A stretch of DNA of 64,000 bases from Streptomyces sp. WP-1 (GCF_030450125.1 NZ_CP123923.1:7225001-7289000), one strand, 5' to 3'; counted from the first letter of the stretch, positions 17,062-26,571 are shown. Notes: generated by a model not told the origin, from the sequence alone. Program-made: numbers and translations.

Positions 17062-17280
17062 CTACGAGGACCAGTCGCCGAGGTACGCGCGCAGGGCCCC
17101 GAACAGGAACGTGTCGCCGGTTCCGGCCAGTTGGTCGGAGGCGATCCGGCGGGCGATACCGGCGAGGAAGCCGGCGATCTGCACCCGGGCAGCGACACGG
17201 GGGCCGACCAGCCGCGGACCGTCGAGCGCGATCCCGTCACGACGGGTGCCCGCACGACCGCCGCGCTCCGGGGACCGGCG
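17062..17280 (-). pseudogene. Possible C-terminal remnant of an unidentified gene
   Basis: In one minus-strand frame ending at a TAG at 17062, the sequence reads like real protein: [20 protein letters not shown], then [20 protein letters not shown] and [12 protein letters not shown]. Upstream the frame turns into low-complexity Arg/Gly sequence with no start. The 16958-17630 stretch therefore seems to be a decayed gene. I do not recognise the family. Confidence 0.35.
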
Positions 17281-17630
17281 TCAGCGCGTTCCGCTGATCG
17301 TGGACCGGCGTCACCGGCGCCCCACCCGCGCCCTGCCGGGCGGCCGTGCGCCGGATCGCCGGGCAGAGCGGGTTCAGCACCGGGAACAGGGGAGAGGCGG
17401 CCGGGACACGCGCCCGGCAGGCGTCCGCGCGCGCCCATGGACCGGACCCGTCTCGTCCAGGAGCCGCTCCGGCGCAGCCCGGTGCTTCTCCCGCAGCAGG
17501 CGGTCCGCCTTGTACTCCTGGGCGCGGGGTACCCCTCGGCGCGCGAGCGGAGCCGGTGCCGGATCACCCGGACGCGCTCCGCCGCCACGCCCGCCTCGGC
17601 CGCCCCGTTCCGGCTGGCCGAGCGGCCCCC

Positions 17631-17636
17631 TATCTT
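17631..17636 (+). promoter_or_regulatory. Predicted -10 box of a leaderless promoter
   Basis: TATCTT begins 13 bases before the ATG at 17644, with no ribosome site. Confidence 0.45.
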
Positions 17637-17643
17637 GTGCCTC

Positions 17644-18825
17644 ATGACCAGCTTCCCGCACGACACCGCCGGTGAGCCGGATCCGTTGCGCGCCCTCGAC
17701 CTGGAGCGGCTGCGTCGTCGTACGAGCATGAAGTGGCGCACCTACCCCGAGGACGTCCTCCCGCTGTGGGTGGCCGAGATGGACGTACCCCTCGCCCCGC
17801 CCGTCGTCCGCGCCGTCACCGACGCCCTGGCCCTGGGCGACACCGGGTACCCGGCCGGCACCGCCTACGCCGAGGCCCTCGCCGCTTTCGCGGCCGACCG
17901 CTGGCACTGGGACGGGATCGCGGCGGACCGCACGGCGATCGTCCCGGACGTCATGCTCGGAGTGGTCGAAATGATCAGGCTGGTGACCGGAGCGGGCGAT
18001 CCGGTGATCGTCAATCCGCCGGTGTACCCGCCGTTCTTCCTGTTCATCACCCACATGGACCGCCACGTGCTGGAAGCCCCGCTCGGCGCGGATCTGCGCC
18101 TCGACCCGGCGGCCCTGGAGGGCGCCTTCCGGCGCGCCACGGCGGGCGGCGGGCGCGCCGCCTACCTGCTGTGCAGCCCGCACAACCCCACCGGCACGGT
18201 GCACACCGCCGCCGAGCTGACGGCCGTCGCGGAACTGGCCGAACGCCATGGCGTGCGGGTCGTCGCGGACGAGATCCACGCCCCGCTCACCGCACCCGGC
18301 ACCCCCTTCGTGCCCTACCTCAGCCTGCCCGCCGCCGCCCGCGGCTTCTCGCTCATGTCGGCGTCCAAGGGCTGGAACCTGCCGGGTCTCAAGGCCGCCC
18401 TCGCCCTCGCGGGCCCGGAGGCCGCCGCCGATCTCGCCCGGATGCCCGAGGAGGTCGGCCACGGCGCCAGCCACGTCGGGGTCCTCGCGCACACCGCCGC
18501 CCTGCGGGAGGCCACCGGCTGGCTCGACGCCCTGCGCACCGGGATCCGGGACAACCGGCTTCTACTGGCCGACCTGCTCGCCGAGCATCTGCCCGCGGTC
18601 CGCGTCCACCCCGGAGAGGCCACCTATCTCGCCTGGCTCGACTGCCGCGCCCTCGGCCTCGGCGACGACCCCGCCCAGGTCTTCCTGGACCGCGGCCGCG
18701 TCGCCCTGTCCGCCGGTCCCCCGTTCGGCACCGGCGGCGCGGGCCACGCCCGCCTCAACCTCGGGACGTCTCCGGAGATCCTCACCGAGGCCGTGCACCG
18801 CATGGCCGCCGCTCTGAAGTCCTGA
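17644..18825 (+). CDS. MalY/PatB-type PLP enzyme (cystathionine beta-lyase-like aminotransferase)
   Basis: 393 aa, class I/II aminotransferase fold. [20 protein letters not shown] is typical of MalY/Pat[15 protein letters not shown] binds the cofactor, [11 protein letters not shown] holds the PLP-ring Asp, and [15 protein letters not shown] carries the Schiff-base Lys. The C-terminus has the substrate Arg in [11 protein letters not shown]. Relatives cleave cystathionine or other C-S bonds and some repress regulators. It is a single gene with a likely leaderless promoter. Confidence 0.9.
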   Translation: MTSFPHDTAGEPDPLRALDLERLRRRTSMKWRTYPEDVLPLWVAEMDVPLAPPVVRAVTDALALGDTGYPAGTAYAEALAAFAADRWHWDGIAADRTAIVPDVMLGVVEMIRLVTGAGDPVIVNPPVYPPFFLFITHMDRHVLEAPLGADLRLDPAALEGAFRRATAGGGRAAYLLCSPHNPTGTVHTAAELTAVAELAERHGVRVVADEIHAPLTAPGTPFVPYLSLPAAARGFSLMSASKGWNLPGLKAALALAGPEAAADLARMPEEVGHGASHVGVLAHTAALREATGWLDALRTGIRDNRLLLADLLAEHLPAVRVHPGEATYLAWLDCRALGLGDDPAQVFLDRGRVALSAGPPFGTGGAGHARLNLGTSPEILTEAVHRMAAALKS

Positions 18826-18858
18826 AGCGAGGAGGCCGCCTTGGCGTGAGGAGGCGCC

Positions 18859-18864
18859 TAGACT
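18859..18864 (+). promoter_or_regulatory. Predicted -10 box of a leaderless promoter
   Basis: TAGACT begins 13 bases before the ATG at 18872. This pattern (TAGNCT followed by 7 bases and ATG) recurs in the window. Confidence 0.5.
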
Positions 18865-18871
18865 TCCCGTC

Positions 18872-19261
18872 ATGGACGACGACTCGCGCCTGGCCCGGCT
18901 CGCCGCCGGAAAGTACCTGCTGCTCACCAGCTTCCGCAGGAACGGCACCCCCGTGGCCACCCCGGTCTGGGTGGTCCGGGACGGCGCGAGCCTCGGCGTC
19001 TGGACGGCCGCCGGCAGCTTCAAGGTCACCCGGATCCGCAACCGCGCCGACATCCTCGCCGGACCCTGCGACGTGCGCGGCAACCCCACCGGCGACCAAC
19101 TCCCCGCCACCGCCGAGATCACCGACGCGGCCACCACCGCCCGCTATCGCGCCCTGATCGCCCGCAAGTACGGCATCCTCGGCCGCCTCACCCTGCTGGG
19201 CAGCCGGCTGCGGCGCGGCACGGACGGCACCGTGGGCATCCGGGTGACCCTCGGCGACTGA
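18872..19261 (+). CDS. PPOX-class F420-dependent oxidoreductase-like protein
   Basis: 129 aa, split-barrel flavin/F420-binding fold. The pattern GKYLLLTSFRRNGTPVATPV, then VVRDGASLGVWTAAGSFKVT, then IRNRADILAGPCDVRGNPTG is diagnostic of the FDOR-B/PPOX group in actinobacteria. These use F420H2, FMN or haem-related ligands; which one cannot be told. It overlaps no neighbour and has its own leaderless-type promoter. Confidence 0.85.
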   Translation: MDDDSRLARLAAGKYLLLTSFRRNGTPVATPVWVVRDGASLGVWTAAGSFKVTRIRNRADILAGPCDVRGNPTGDQLPATAEITDAATTARYRALIARKYGILGRLTLLGSRLRRGTDGTVGIRVTLGD

Positions 19262-19292
19262 CCGCCGAGAGCCACCCGGAACCACCGCCGGA

Positions 19293-22112
19293 TCAGGACG
19301 CGTTCAGCACCGAGCCCTCCAACACCAGCCCGTCCTTGCGGGGTCGGCCCGTCATGTCGTCGAGCTGCTGGAACCGGACCGACTCCACCGGCTCGGCGAC
19401 CTTGTCCTTGACCGTGGGCACCGTGATGTCCGCACTGGTCCGGTGCGCGGGGATGTCGACCCAGACGGTGAGCCCGTTCACCTTGGACAACGGGCGCTCC
19501 GGGTCCGGGGATTCACCGGAGGCGTCGTGCAGCCACGCGGCGGAGACGTCCTTGGTGGACAGCTCCTTGCCCTCGGCCGGCGGGGTGACGCCGAACATCG
19601 CGCTCATGTCCACGTCGACCGGCTCCGACAGCGAGACGCGCCAGGTGAGGGATTGGCCCTCCGTGACCCGGTCCGCGACCGGGGTGACGGTCATGGTGGG
19701 CGCCGGATCGTCGTCGTGCACGGTGACACCGCCCCCGTACGATCCGACGACGGCGCCGTGCACCGCCTTGACCAGCACGTCGTACGTCACGTCCGAGCCG
19801 TAGCGGGTGTTGCCCACGACCTTGATCGGCACGTCGATGTCCCGGCCGCCCGGGTGCACCGTGACCAACCGGTCGGTCGCGTGCCCGGTGTTCGGGTCCA
19901 GGACGTAGACGCGGACCTGGCCGCTGCCGTGACCCGACACGCGGGCCGGGACATGGTAGGTGCGGGTGCCCGAGTCGCCCTCGGCCACCGTCAGCCGTCC
20001 GAGGTCCACCCTCGGCAGCGCCGCGGCGCGCACCGCGGGCGTCCCCGGACGCCAGCCCCACGCGTCGACGAGCCAGGCCCGCCCGGACGCCGAACGCGCC
20101 GTCAGCTCCATGGACTTGACGGAGCGCAGATCGACATGGGCACGGCCGGCGGCCGTCAGCGGGACGCGGAACTCGCGGGCCCAGTAGGAGGCGGTCCGCT
20201 CACTGCCGGGCAACCCGTCGGCATGGATCCGGCCCAGCGTGGCACGGTGGCCACGGGTGTCGGTGAGGGTCACATCGAACTGCGCCCCACGGGAGTTGGG
20301 CGGCACGAACAGCCGCAGCGACAGATCCTTGGCCCCGGGCAGGGACAGCGGCCGCTGCGCGGTCACCCGGGTCCGGGCACCGGTGTGCGTCCAGCGCAGC
20401 GCGATCGCGTGCCGGCCGGCCTCCTGGTCGGTCCCCCACTGCGCGAAGTGCGGCGAGGAGCCGCTCGCGTCGTCGCCGAGGCAGCGCTTGGCCGGGCTGG
20501 GATCCACGACGGCGCACAGCCTGCCGCCGCTCACCGAGACCCCGCCGTCCGGCAGGAACCCGCCGTCGCGGCCCGCCCCCACCGCATGGCTGAGGACCCG
20601 TGCCGGATCCGCCGACGGCGCCCGCTTCCCGGAGCCGTCCAGCAGCGGCCGCACCCGGTCGTCGCCCGCCACGAACAGCCGCGCCGCCGCGGCGATGTAC
20701 ACCGAACCGGCGCGGTGCTGCCGGTCGGCGGTGAGCCGGGTCGCGGAGTGCTTGCCGCACACCGGGTCCGGCCGGTCCGGGTCGTCGAAGAAGTCGTCCT
20801 CGGCGGGAGCCGCCGAAGTGCCGGGTGTCCACTCGGAGTTGAAGAAGTTGTGGTCGGCGCCGACGACGTACACGGCACTGTGCAGCGCGCTGCCCGTGCT
20901 GACCGCGCGCGTCCCGTCGACGTACAACTCGCCTTCCAGGTCGGAGACGTCGCCGTCGCAGCCCGGCAGGACCGACACGGACGGCACGTCGGGCACCGGG
21001 TTCTGGCCGAAGACGGTCGGGCCGATCAGTACCATGCCGCGCACGGTCCAGCGCACCGCGCCGTGATAGCCGTCCTGGTCGGCGGGCGGCGGGTACAGGC
21101 TGTCCAGGGCCGCCCGGTTGACGCCCTCGCCGCCCCGGGAGTGCCCGACGAGCAGCACCCGGCCGAGGTCGGCGGGGGGCGCGGAACGGACGATCGCCGG
21201 CGCGGACTTGGGGTCCCGCGCCCAGTCGGCCCAGTGGTCCAGGTGGAGCCGGATCAGGGAGGAGCGGGCCTGGGCGCCGCCGTCCTCCGAATCGTTGTCC
21301 TGGCCGTTGATGCCGTTGGCCGCGATCGACACCGTCATGTACCCCTGCGATGCCAGGAGTTGCTGGTCGCGCAGATAGCCCCGGTAGCTCGGCACCGACC
21401 GGTAGCCGGTCTTGCAGGGCCAGTCGATGCTGATCTCTTCGCCCCGGTAGCAGGTGTAGTGGCGGCCGTGCAGGAACAGCGCGAGCGGCCGCTTGCCGGG
21501 GGCGCCGACGGGGGCGACGACCACCGCGCGCATCTCCACCGGCTGCGCGTAGCCCGGCAGCCGCACCGACTCCAGGGTGTACTCACCGGTCCTGGTGCGG
21601 TAGTTGCCCGGCTTGCCCGGGTCGACGCCGTTCGCGGGGAGCTGGGGCGGAAGAGCCGGCTCGGCGGGGGAGACGGGGGCCACGGGTGAGGCGGGCGCCG
21701 CGTCATTCGTACGGCCGTCCAGCCGACGGCCACCGGACCAGACCTGGAGCCCTTCGGGCCTGCCGATTCCGGTGAGCCCGTGCGCGCCGCTCGACTGCTT
21801 CCCGTCGAGCGGGAGACGGAACGTACGGCCGTCCGCGTCCGGCTTCGGCACCCCCAACAGGCGCCCACCGGAACGGAATTCGACCCGCGCGTCCCCCATC
21901 GGGACCGGCCGGTCGGAGCGCCACTCCAGCCGGGGCGCCGAAGCCCCGCCGGTCAGCCGCCAGCCCGGCGGCAGCGCGCCCCGGCCGTCCGATGACATCA
22001 ACTTCGCTGCCGCTGACGGTGGTTGCCCCTGGGCGACCGCCACCCCTGGAGACACTCCCGCCACCGCGCATAACGCGGCGGCGGTGACCCATATGCGCCG
22101 GGCACGGACCAC
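19293..22112 (-). CDS. Large secreted alpha/beta hydrolase with C-terminal Calx-beta-like domains
   Basis: 939 aa from the GTG at 22112 (GGAGGA lies 6 bases before it). A signal peptide (RARRIWVTAAALCAVAGV) leads into a beta-rich region. An alpha/beta-hydrolase core follows: LALFLHGRHYTCYRG as the oxyanion strand and LLVGHSRGGEGVNRAALDSL with the nucleophile Ser. After about residue 700 come two Calx-beta-like domains (LTVAEGDSGTRTYHVPARVS and DDDPAPTMTVTPVADRVTEG). It is probably an extracellular esterase or peptidase-type hydrolase; the substrate is unknown. Calx-beta domains may bind calcium or surfaces. Confidence 0.8.
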   Translation of the reverse strand: MVRARRIWVTAAALCAVAGVSPGVAVAQGQPPSAAAKLMSSDGRGALPPGWRLTGGASAPRLEWRSDRPVPMGDARVEFRSGGRLLGVPKPDADGRTFRLPLDGKQSSGAHGLTGIGRPEGLQVWSGGRRLDGRTNDAAPASPVAPVSPAEPALPPQLPANGVDPGKPGNYRTRTGEYTLESVRLPGYAQPVEMRAVVVAPVGAPGKRPLALFLHGRHYTCYRGEEISIDWPCKTGYRSVPSYRGYLRDQQLLASQGYMTVSIAANGINGQDNDSEDGGAQARSSLIRLHLDHWADWARDPKSAPAIVRSAPPADLGRVLLVGHSRGGEGVNRAALDSLYPPPADQDGYHGAVRWTVRGMVLIGPTVFGQNPVPDVPSVSVLPGCDGDVSDLEGELYVDGTRAVSTGSALHSAVYVVGADHNFFNSEWTPGTSAAPAEDDFFDDPDRPDPVCGKHSATRLTADRQHRAGSVYIAAAARLFVAGDDRVRPLLDGSGKRAPSADPARVLSHAVGAGRDGGFLPDGGVSVSGGRLCAVVDPSPAKRCLGDDASGSSPHFAQWGTDQEAGRHAIALRWTHTGARTRVTAQRPLSLPGAKDLSLRLFVPPNSRGAQFDVTLTDTRGHRATLGRIHADGLPGSERTASYWAREFRVPLTAAGRAHVDLRSVKSMELTARSASGRAWLVDAWGWRPGTPAVRAAALPRVDLGRLTVAEGDSGTRTYHVPARVSGHGSGQVRVYVLDPNTGHATDRLVTVHPGGRDIDVPIKVVGNTRYGSDVTYDVLVKAVHGAVVGSYGGGVTVHDDDPAPTMTVTPVADRVTEGQSLTWRVSLSEPVDVDMSAMFGVTPPAEGKELSTKDVSAAWLHDASGESPDPERPLSKVNGLTVWVDIPAHRTSADITVPTVKDKVAEPVESVRFQQLDDMTGRPRKDGLVLEGSVLNAS

Positions 22113-22284
22113 TGTTCCTCCTCGACCCCCGTACCTCGGGCGCCCCGGCCGTCCCGGAGCCCCTCGCTCCCGGAGGACGGAACACGGAGTCTGTGGGTTG
22201 CCTGTGGAGGAGAAGTGATGGATCACATGTACGGGGATCAGGTGTACGAGAGTGGGGTGTGCGGGGATCCGGCGTGCGGGAGGG

Positions 22285-22701
22285 TCAGGTCCAGGCCCGG
22301 TACGGCTCGTCCACCAGCTGGAAGACCGGCTCGCCGCGCACCGGGTCCTTCGTGGTCGACAGCCGCACCCGGTCACCGCTGTGGACGCCGACCGGCGGGC
22401 CCATCACCCGGCCGCGTACGACGAAGCCCTCGGCCATCTCGATCAGCGAGACATTGCGCGCCGCCGGGGTGTTGCGGTGCACCACCGTGGAGTGGCGGAC
22501 GGTACCGATCCCCTCGCTGCGCTCGGTGCACAGTTCACTGCCCTGGCACACCGGACACAGCAGCCGGTGGTACATCGCGGTGCCGCACCACGTGCAGCGC
22601 TGGAAGTGGATGGCGTCCTTGGAATCGGCGGGGGCGGGATCGAGCAGACCCGTGGCGGAACCGGCCGCCGCATGCGGGGCGCTCGCTGAGTGGTGGTACA
22701 T
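22285..22701 (-). CDS. Zn-ribbon / OB-fold protein (DUF35, ChsH2-like)
   Basis: 138 aa. Four Cys in FQRCTWCGTAMYHRLLCPVC form the rubredoxin-like zinc ribbon. The OB-fold follows (GIGTVRHSTVVHRN, then LIEMAEGFVVRGRVMG). Such proteins partner thiolases or acyl-CoA hydratases and may bind acyl-CoA. No thiolase lies next to it here. The ATG at 22701 is chosen because the fold starts after it. A 15-bp operator at 22798-22812 lies upstream and matches one at the TetR gene. Confidence 0.82.
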   Translation of the reverse strand: MYHHSASAPHAAAGSATGLLDPAPADSKDAIHFQRCTWCGTAMYHRLLCPVCQGSELCTERSEGIGTVRHSTVVHRNTPAARNVSLIEMAEGFVVRGRVMGPPVGVHSGDRVRLSTTKDPVRGEPVFQLVDEPYRAWT

Positions 22702-22797
22702 CCTGGTCAACTCCCTGCACTCGGCCGGAATCCCGCGTGCGCGTCCCGTGCACGCGTGCGCCCGGCGGCCTGGCCACCGCGCATGACCGTCAGGGTA

Positions 22798-22812
22798 TGG
22801 CACTCAGTGTCA
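22798..22812. promoter_or_regulatory. TetR-type operator upstream of the OB-fold gene
   Basis: TGGCACTCAGTGTCA is a near-perfect palindrome (TGRCACT-C-AGTGYCA). A half-site GGCACTCGGTAC lies at 22821-22832. The same core occurs before the TetR gene start at 23696, so one regulator probably binds both. Confidence 0.65.
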
Positions 22813-22902
22813 CCCGTAAAGGCACTCGGTACCCCTAAATTGATTCCGGGGCCACCCGCGCGCCCGAGGTGCCGCCCCCGCTCAGGCGCGGCGCCGCCCC
22901 GC

Positions 22903-23664
22903 TCAGACGCGGTGCAGGGCCGTCTCCAGCTCCCGCACCACCCGCCACAGCGGGGCGTCCCGGCGCGTGACGAGGACCAGCACGTCGTCGGGCCGCGGCG
23001 CTTCGTCATCGTCCGGCGCCGACCCGGGCCACACCGGAGTACGGCCGCCCGGTGCGGGCGCCGTCTCCTCCGGGCGACCGAACTCCCGCTGCACGTACCC
23101 GAGCGCGTGGTCAAGCGCCGCGACCGCGTCGCCCTGTCCGTCCGAACGCAGCCAGGAGCGCAGCGCGTTGTTGTGCGCGGCGACCACCGCGGCCGCGATC
23201 ACATCGGCCCGCAGCGTCCCGTCGGGGCGCCCGGCGAACCGGCCGCGCAGATATCCGGCCATCGCCCGCTCGTACCGCCACACCACCGACAGCTCGGACG
23301 CCCGCAGGCCCGGCACCTTCCGGGTGAGGCGGTAGCGCTGCACGGAGAACGCCGGGTTCTCCGCGTACATGTGCAGCACCATCCGGGCCGAGTCGCACAC
23401 CCGCCGCACCGGCTCGCACCCCTCGCCGCCCGCCGCGAGGAAGGCCGTCATGTCGGCGAGGCAGCGCTCGTGGTCCGGGAAGACCACGTCCTCCTTGGCG
23501 GGGAAGTAGCGGAAGAAGGAACGCCGGCCGACTCCGGCCAGCGCCACGATGTCGTCCACCGTGGTCTGCTCGTAGCCGTGTTCCGAGAAGAGCCGGAAGG
23601 CCGCCGCGACCAGGGCGTCCCGCATCGGCGGTTTCGCGGCCGGCGCCGCACTGCTGGAGCTCAT
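22903..23664 (-). CDS. TetR-family transcriptional regulator
   Basis: 253 aa. A typical TetR HTH lies near the N-terminus: RDALVAAAFRLFSEHGYEQT, then TVDDIVALAGVGRRSFFRYF, then PAKEDVVFPDHER. The ligand domain is helical, and the C-terminal 50 or so residues are an acidic/Pro-rich extension. The start at 23664 is set by the domain boundary. CACTCAGTG-type palindromes precede both this gene and the OB-fold gene downstream, so it likely represses itself and that gene. The ligand may be an acyl-CoA by context; this is inference. Confidence 0.88.
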   Translation of the reverse strand: MSSSSAAPAAKPPMRDALVAAAFRLFSEHGYEQTTVDDIVALAGVGRRSFFRYFPAKEDVVFPDHERCLADMTAFLAAGGEGCEPVRRVCDSARMVLHMYAENPAFSVQRYRLTRKVPGLRASELSVVWRYERAMAGYLRGRFAGRPDGTLRADVIAAAVVAAHNNALRSWLRSDGQGDAVAALDHALGYVQREFGRPEETAPAPGGRTPVWPGSAPDDDEAPRPDDVLVLVTRRDAPLWRVVRELETALHRV

Positions 23665-23695
23665 GGACGGGAACGTAGCACCCGGATCGGCGATG

Positions 23696-23709
23696 TGACA
23701 CTCAGTGCA
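23696..23709. promoter_or_regulatory. TetR-type operator before its own gene
   Basis: TGACACTCAGTGCA begins 32 bases upstream of the TetR start and shares the CACTCAGTG core with 22798-22812. A further half-site ACTGAGTGC lies at 23732-23740. Confidence 0.6.
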
Positions 23710-23874
23710 GCGACGGTGGGGACGCGAGGGAACTGAGTGCTGCACGCGATGTGCGTTCGAACACCGGAGCGATCGTATTGATGGGAAACGGTCGATACGG
23801 CCGCGGGGCGTAGAGTGAGCGGCCCGAAATCAGGCTCGGGATCAGGCCCGGGATCACTGTCCAGGGGGAGCCCC

Positions 23875-24993
23875 ATGCGACTGCACGTCGACCAGCGCCA
23901 CGAGCGGGTGCTCGAACTCGTCCGCGAGCGGGGCAGCCTCCGCGTGGCCGAACTGGCGGCCGAACTCGGCGTCTCCGCCGTCACCTTGCGCCGCGACGTC
24001 GAGACCCTCGCCACCCGCGGCATGCTGCGCCGGATGCACGGCGCCGTGGTCTGGCCCGGCGACCACGCCGAGGGCGCAGACCGGCAGACCCGCGCCGACC
24101 GGTCGTACGACACCCCCGAAGGGGCGGTGATCGGCATGATCGTGCCGACCACCATGTCCATCTTCACCGACATCGTGAACGGCGCGCGCGAAACGGTCGG
24201 CGCCCGTGGCGGCCGGCTCGTCCTCGGCGTCTCCGGCTACGTCGACACCGAGGACTCCGTCCAGGCGGACCACCTGATCGCGGGCGGCGCACAGGGCCTG
24301 CTGGTGTCGCCCAGCTGGTTCGGCGGCGTCCCCGCCGACGGTCAGGAGGAGTGACTCACCCGCTGCGAGGTCCCCGTCGTCCTGGTCGAACGCTCCGCAC
24401 CGCCCGGCAACCCCGCCGCCGACCTCGACCGGGTACGCACCGACCGCGCCCACGGCGCCGCCGTCGCCGTCGGCCACTTCGCCGCCCTCGGCCACCGCCG
24501 GGTCACCGCCGTCCTCCAGGAGGGCCCCCACGCGACACCGATCGGCGACGGCTTCCGGACCGCCGCCCGCGCCCGCGGCCTGGAGATCCATCAAGGCGCC
24601 CCGAGCGTACGCGAGTACGGCGACTACGAGGCGTCCGTCGACTACCTGACCGACGCCGTCCGCACCCACGCGGTCACCGCCGCCCTGGTGCACAGCGACG
24701 AGGACGCCATCGTGCTCGTACCCCGCCTCCAGGCACGCGGCGTACGGGTGCCCGAGGACCTCGCGCTCATCGCCTACGACGACCAGGTCGCCACGCTCGC
24801 CGACGTCCCCCTCACCGCCGTCGCCCCGCCCAAGCGCTCGGTCGGCGAACTCGCCACCGGCATCCTGCTGCGCCGCATCGCCGAACGCACCGGCCGGCTC
24901 ACCCCCGGCCCCCGCCAACACCTCGACCTGCTCCCGGAGTTGCGCATCCGCGCCTCCTGCGGTGCCCGGTCCTTGGCCGCCGCCGCACACTGA
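23875..24993 (+). pseudogene. DeoR/LacI-type sugar regulator interrupted by one in-frame TGA
   Basis: One continuous frame of 372 residues is broken only by the TGA at 24352-24354. Part one holds a DeoR-like HTH (LRVAELAAELGVSAVTLRRD, then MLRRMHGAVV) and the start of a periplasmic-binding-protein-like domain (VIGMIVPTTMSIFTDIVNGA). Part two continues the same domain (TRCEVPVVLVERSAPPGNPA, then LALIAYDDQVATLADVPLTA and VGELATGILLRRI). The stop falls at EE*LTRCEVPVVLVER, where relatives have Trp, so TGG to TGA is the likely change. The 5' fragment could still make a 159-aa DNA-binding protein. TAGAGT at 23810 may be its -10 box. Confidence 0.85.
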
Positions 24994-24998
24994 CCCGG

Positions 24999-25018
24999 CG
25001 GGAGTGTCCGAACTCCCG
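24999..25018. terminator. Hairpin between convergent genes
   Basis: CGGGAGT (24999-25005) pairs with ACTCCCG (25012-25018) around GTCCGA. It separates the broken regulator from the leftward CoA-transferase gene. Confidence 0.6.
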
Positions 25019-25028
25019 GACGGCCCGG

Positions 25029-26186
25029 TCAGGAGTCCAGCCAGTCCGCGATCTCGCCGGTGTGCTCGCCGAGGCGGGGCGGGCGGCGGTCGTAGCGGGG
25101 CGGGGTGCGGGACAGCGAGATCGGGTTGGCGACGAGGTCCAGGGCCGTCCCGTCGTCCCCCTCCAGCGTGGCCCGGGGCGCGAGACCCAGCCGGTCGGCG
25201 AGGTCGAAGGCCTGGCCGAGGTCGTTGACCGGGCCGCAGGGGACGCCGAGGGGCGTGAGGTGCTCGAACCACTCGGCGGCGGTACGGGTCGCGAGCAACT
25301 CGCCCAGTTCCGCAGCCAGTTCGTCGACATGGGCCACCCGGTCGGCGTTGGTGCGGAAGCGTGCGTCGGTGGCCAGTTCGGGAGCGCCGACGCCCTGGCA
25401 GAGCGCCGCGAACTGGCGGTCGTTGCCGACGGCGATCACCAGCGGCCGGTCCTTGGCCCGGTACACCTCGTACGGCGCGATCGACGGGTGCCGGTTGCCC
25501 ATGATGCCCGGCACCCGGCCGGCCAGGGTGTATCCCGCGGACTGGTTGACCAGGCTCGACAGCAAGGTCGTCAGCAGATCGACCTCGATGAGCTGCCCCT
25601 CGCCGGTCGCGTCCCGGTGCCGCAGCGCGGCCAGCACCCCGACCGCGGCGTGCAGCCCGGTGAGCACGTCCACCAGCGCCGCCCCGGTCTTCACCGGCTC
25701 CCCGGGCCCGGACCCGGTGACACTCATCAGCCCGCCCACGGCCTGGATCAACAGATCGTACCCGGGCAGCGCGGCCCCGGGCCCGGACCCGAAACCGGTG
25801 ATCGAGCAGTACACGACGCCCGGGTTTTGGGCGCGCACCTCGTCGTAGCCGAGCCCGTACTTGCGCAGCGTCCCCGGCCGGAAGTTCTCGAACAACACAT
25901 CGGCCCGGCGCGCCAGTTCCGCGGCCCGGCGCCGGTCGGCCGCCTCGCGCAGATCGAGGGTGACCGAACGCTTGTTGCGGTTCACGGACAGGAAATAGGT
26001 CGCCTCGCCGTGCGCGTGCGGCGGGCCCCACGCGCGGGTGTCGTCACCACCCGCCGGATGCTCGACCTTGATCACATCGGCGCCCAGATCGGCGAGGAGC
26101 ATCGTCGCGTACGGCGCCGCGAGCACCCGCCCGAAATCGGCGACGAGAACACCGCTGAGCGGCAGCGGTCCGACGGCCCCGCTCAT
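25029..26186 (-). CDS. CaiB/BaiF (class III) CoA transferase
   Basis: 385 aa, full length. The N-terminus has LVADFGRVLAAPYATMLLAD and VIKVEHPAGGD. LFENFRPGTLRKYGLGYDEV and PGYDLLIQAVGGLMSVTG follow; the Asp in GYD is the likely catalytic nucleophile. Near the end is LGVPCGPVNDLGQAFD. It moves CoA between carboxylic acids; the acids cannot be predicted. Start 26186 is chosen by alignment. It is not part of an obvious operon. The 385 bases upstream hold no gene I can support. Confidence 0.9.
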   Translation of the reverse strand: MSGAVGPLPLSGVLVADFGRVLAAPYATMLLADLGADVIKVEHPAGGDDTRAWGPPHAHGEATYFLSVNRNKRSVTLDLREAADRRRAAELARRADVLFENFRPGTLRKYGLGYDEVRAQNPGVVYCSITGFGSGPGAALPGYDLLIQAVGGLMSVTGSGPGEPVKTGAALVDVLTGLHAAVGVLAALRHRDATGEGQLIEVDLLTTLLSSLVNQSAGYTLAGRVPGIMGNRHPSIAPYEVYRAKDRPLVIAVGNDRQFAALCQGVGAPELATDARFRTNADRVAHVDELAAELGELLATRTAAEWFEHLTPLGVPCGPVNDLGQAFDLADRLGLAPRATLEGDDGTALDLVANPISLSRTPPRYDRRPPRLGEHTGEIADWLDS

Positions 26187-26571
26187 GACGCCGTACCTCC
26201 GCGGCCGTGCGGACACCCGGTGACCCGGGGCCGCCGGGCCACGGCTGTCCGCCCCTCCCCGCCGCCTGCGATGGACCGCAAATCGCCACTCCTTTCGGCA
26301 CGCCGCCGCACACCGGGCTGCCCCGGGGCGCGATGGCCCGGCTGAGGCGGCCATTGTGGGGGCGGCCGGCGCTTCGACGCACTGGACGAAATGGCCTGCT
26401 CCCGGGGGCCGGGATACGCCGATCTGTCGATGACACCGCCCGCCCTGCCGGGCCCTTGCCCCTCTCGAAAGCGCGTGACCAGCCAGGCGTAACCTTTCTG
26501 CGCCCGCCCGGCCACCCGCTCGCCCAACCCACCCCCCCACCCACGGACCCCAGCCGCCCAAGGAGAACCGC

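Noticed and set aside
26187..26571. Possible small gene between the CoA transferase and ATP-grasp genes
   Set aside because: All frames give low-complexity translations and no consistent start; the region reads as a divergent promoter gap.
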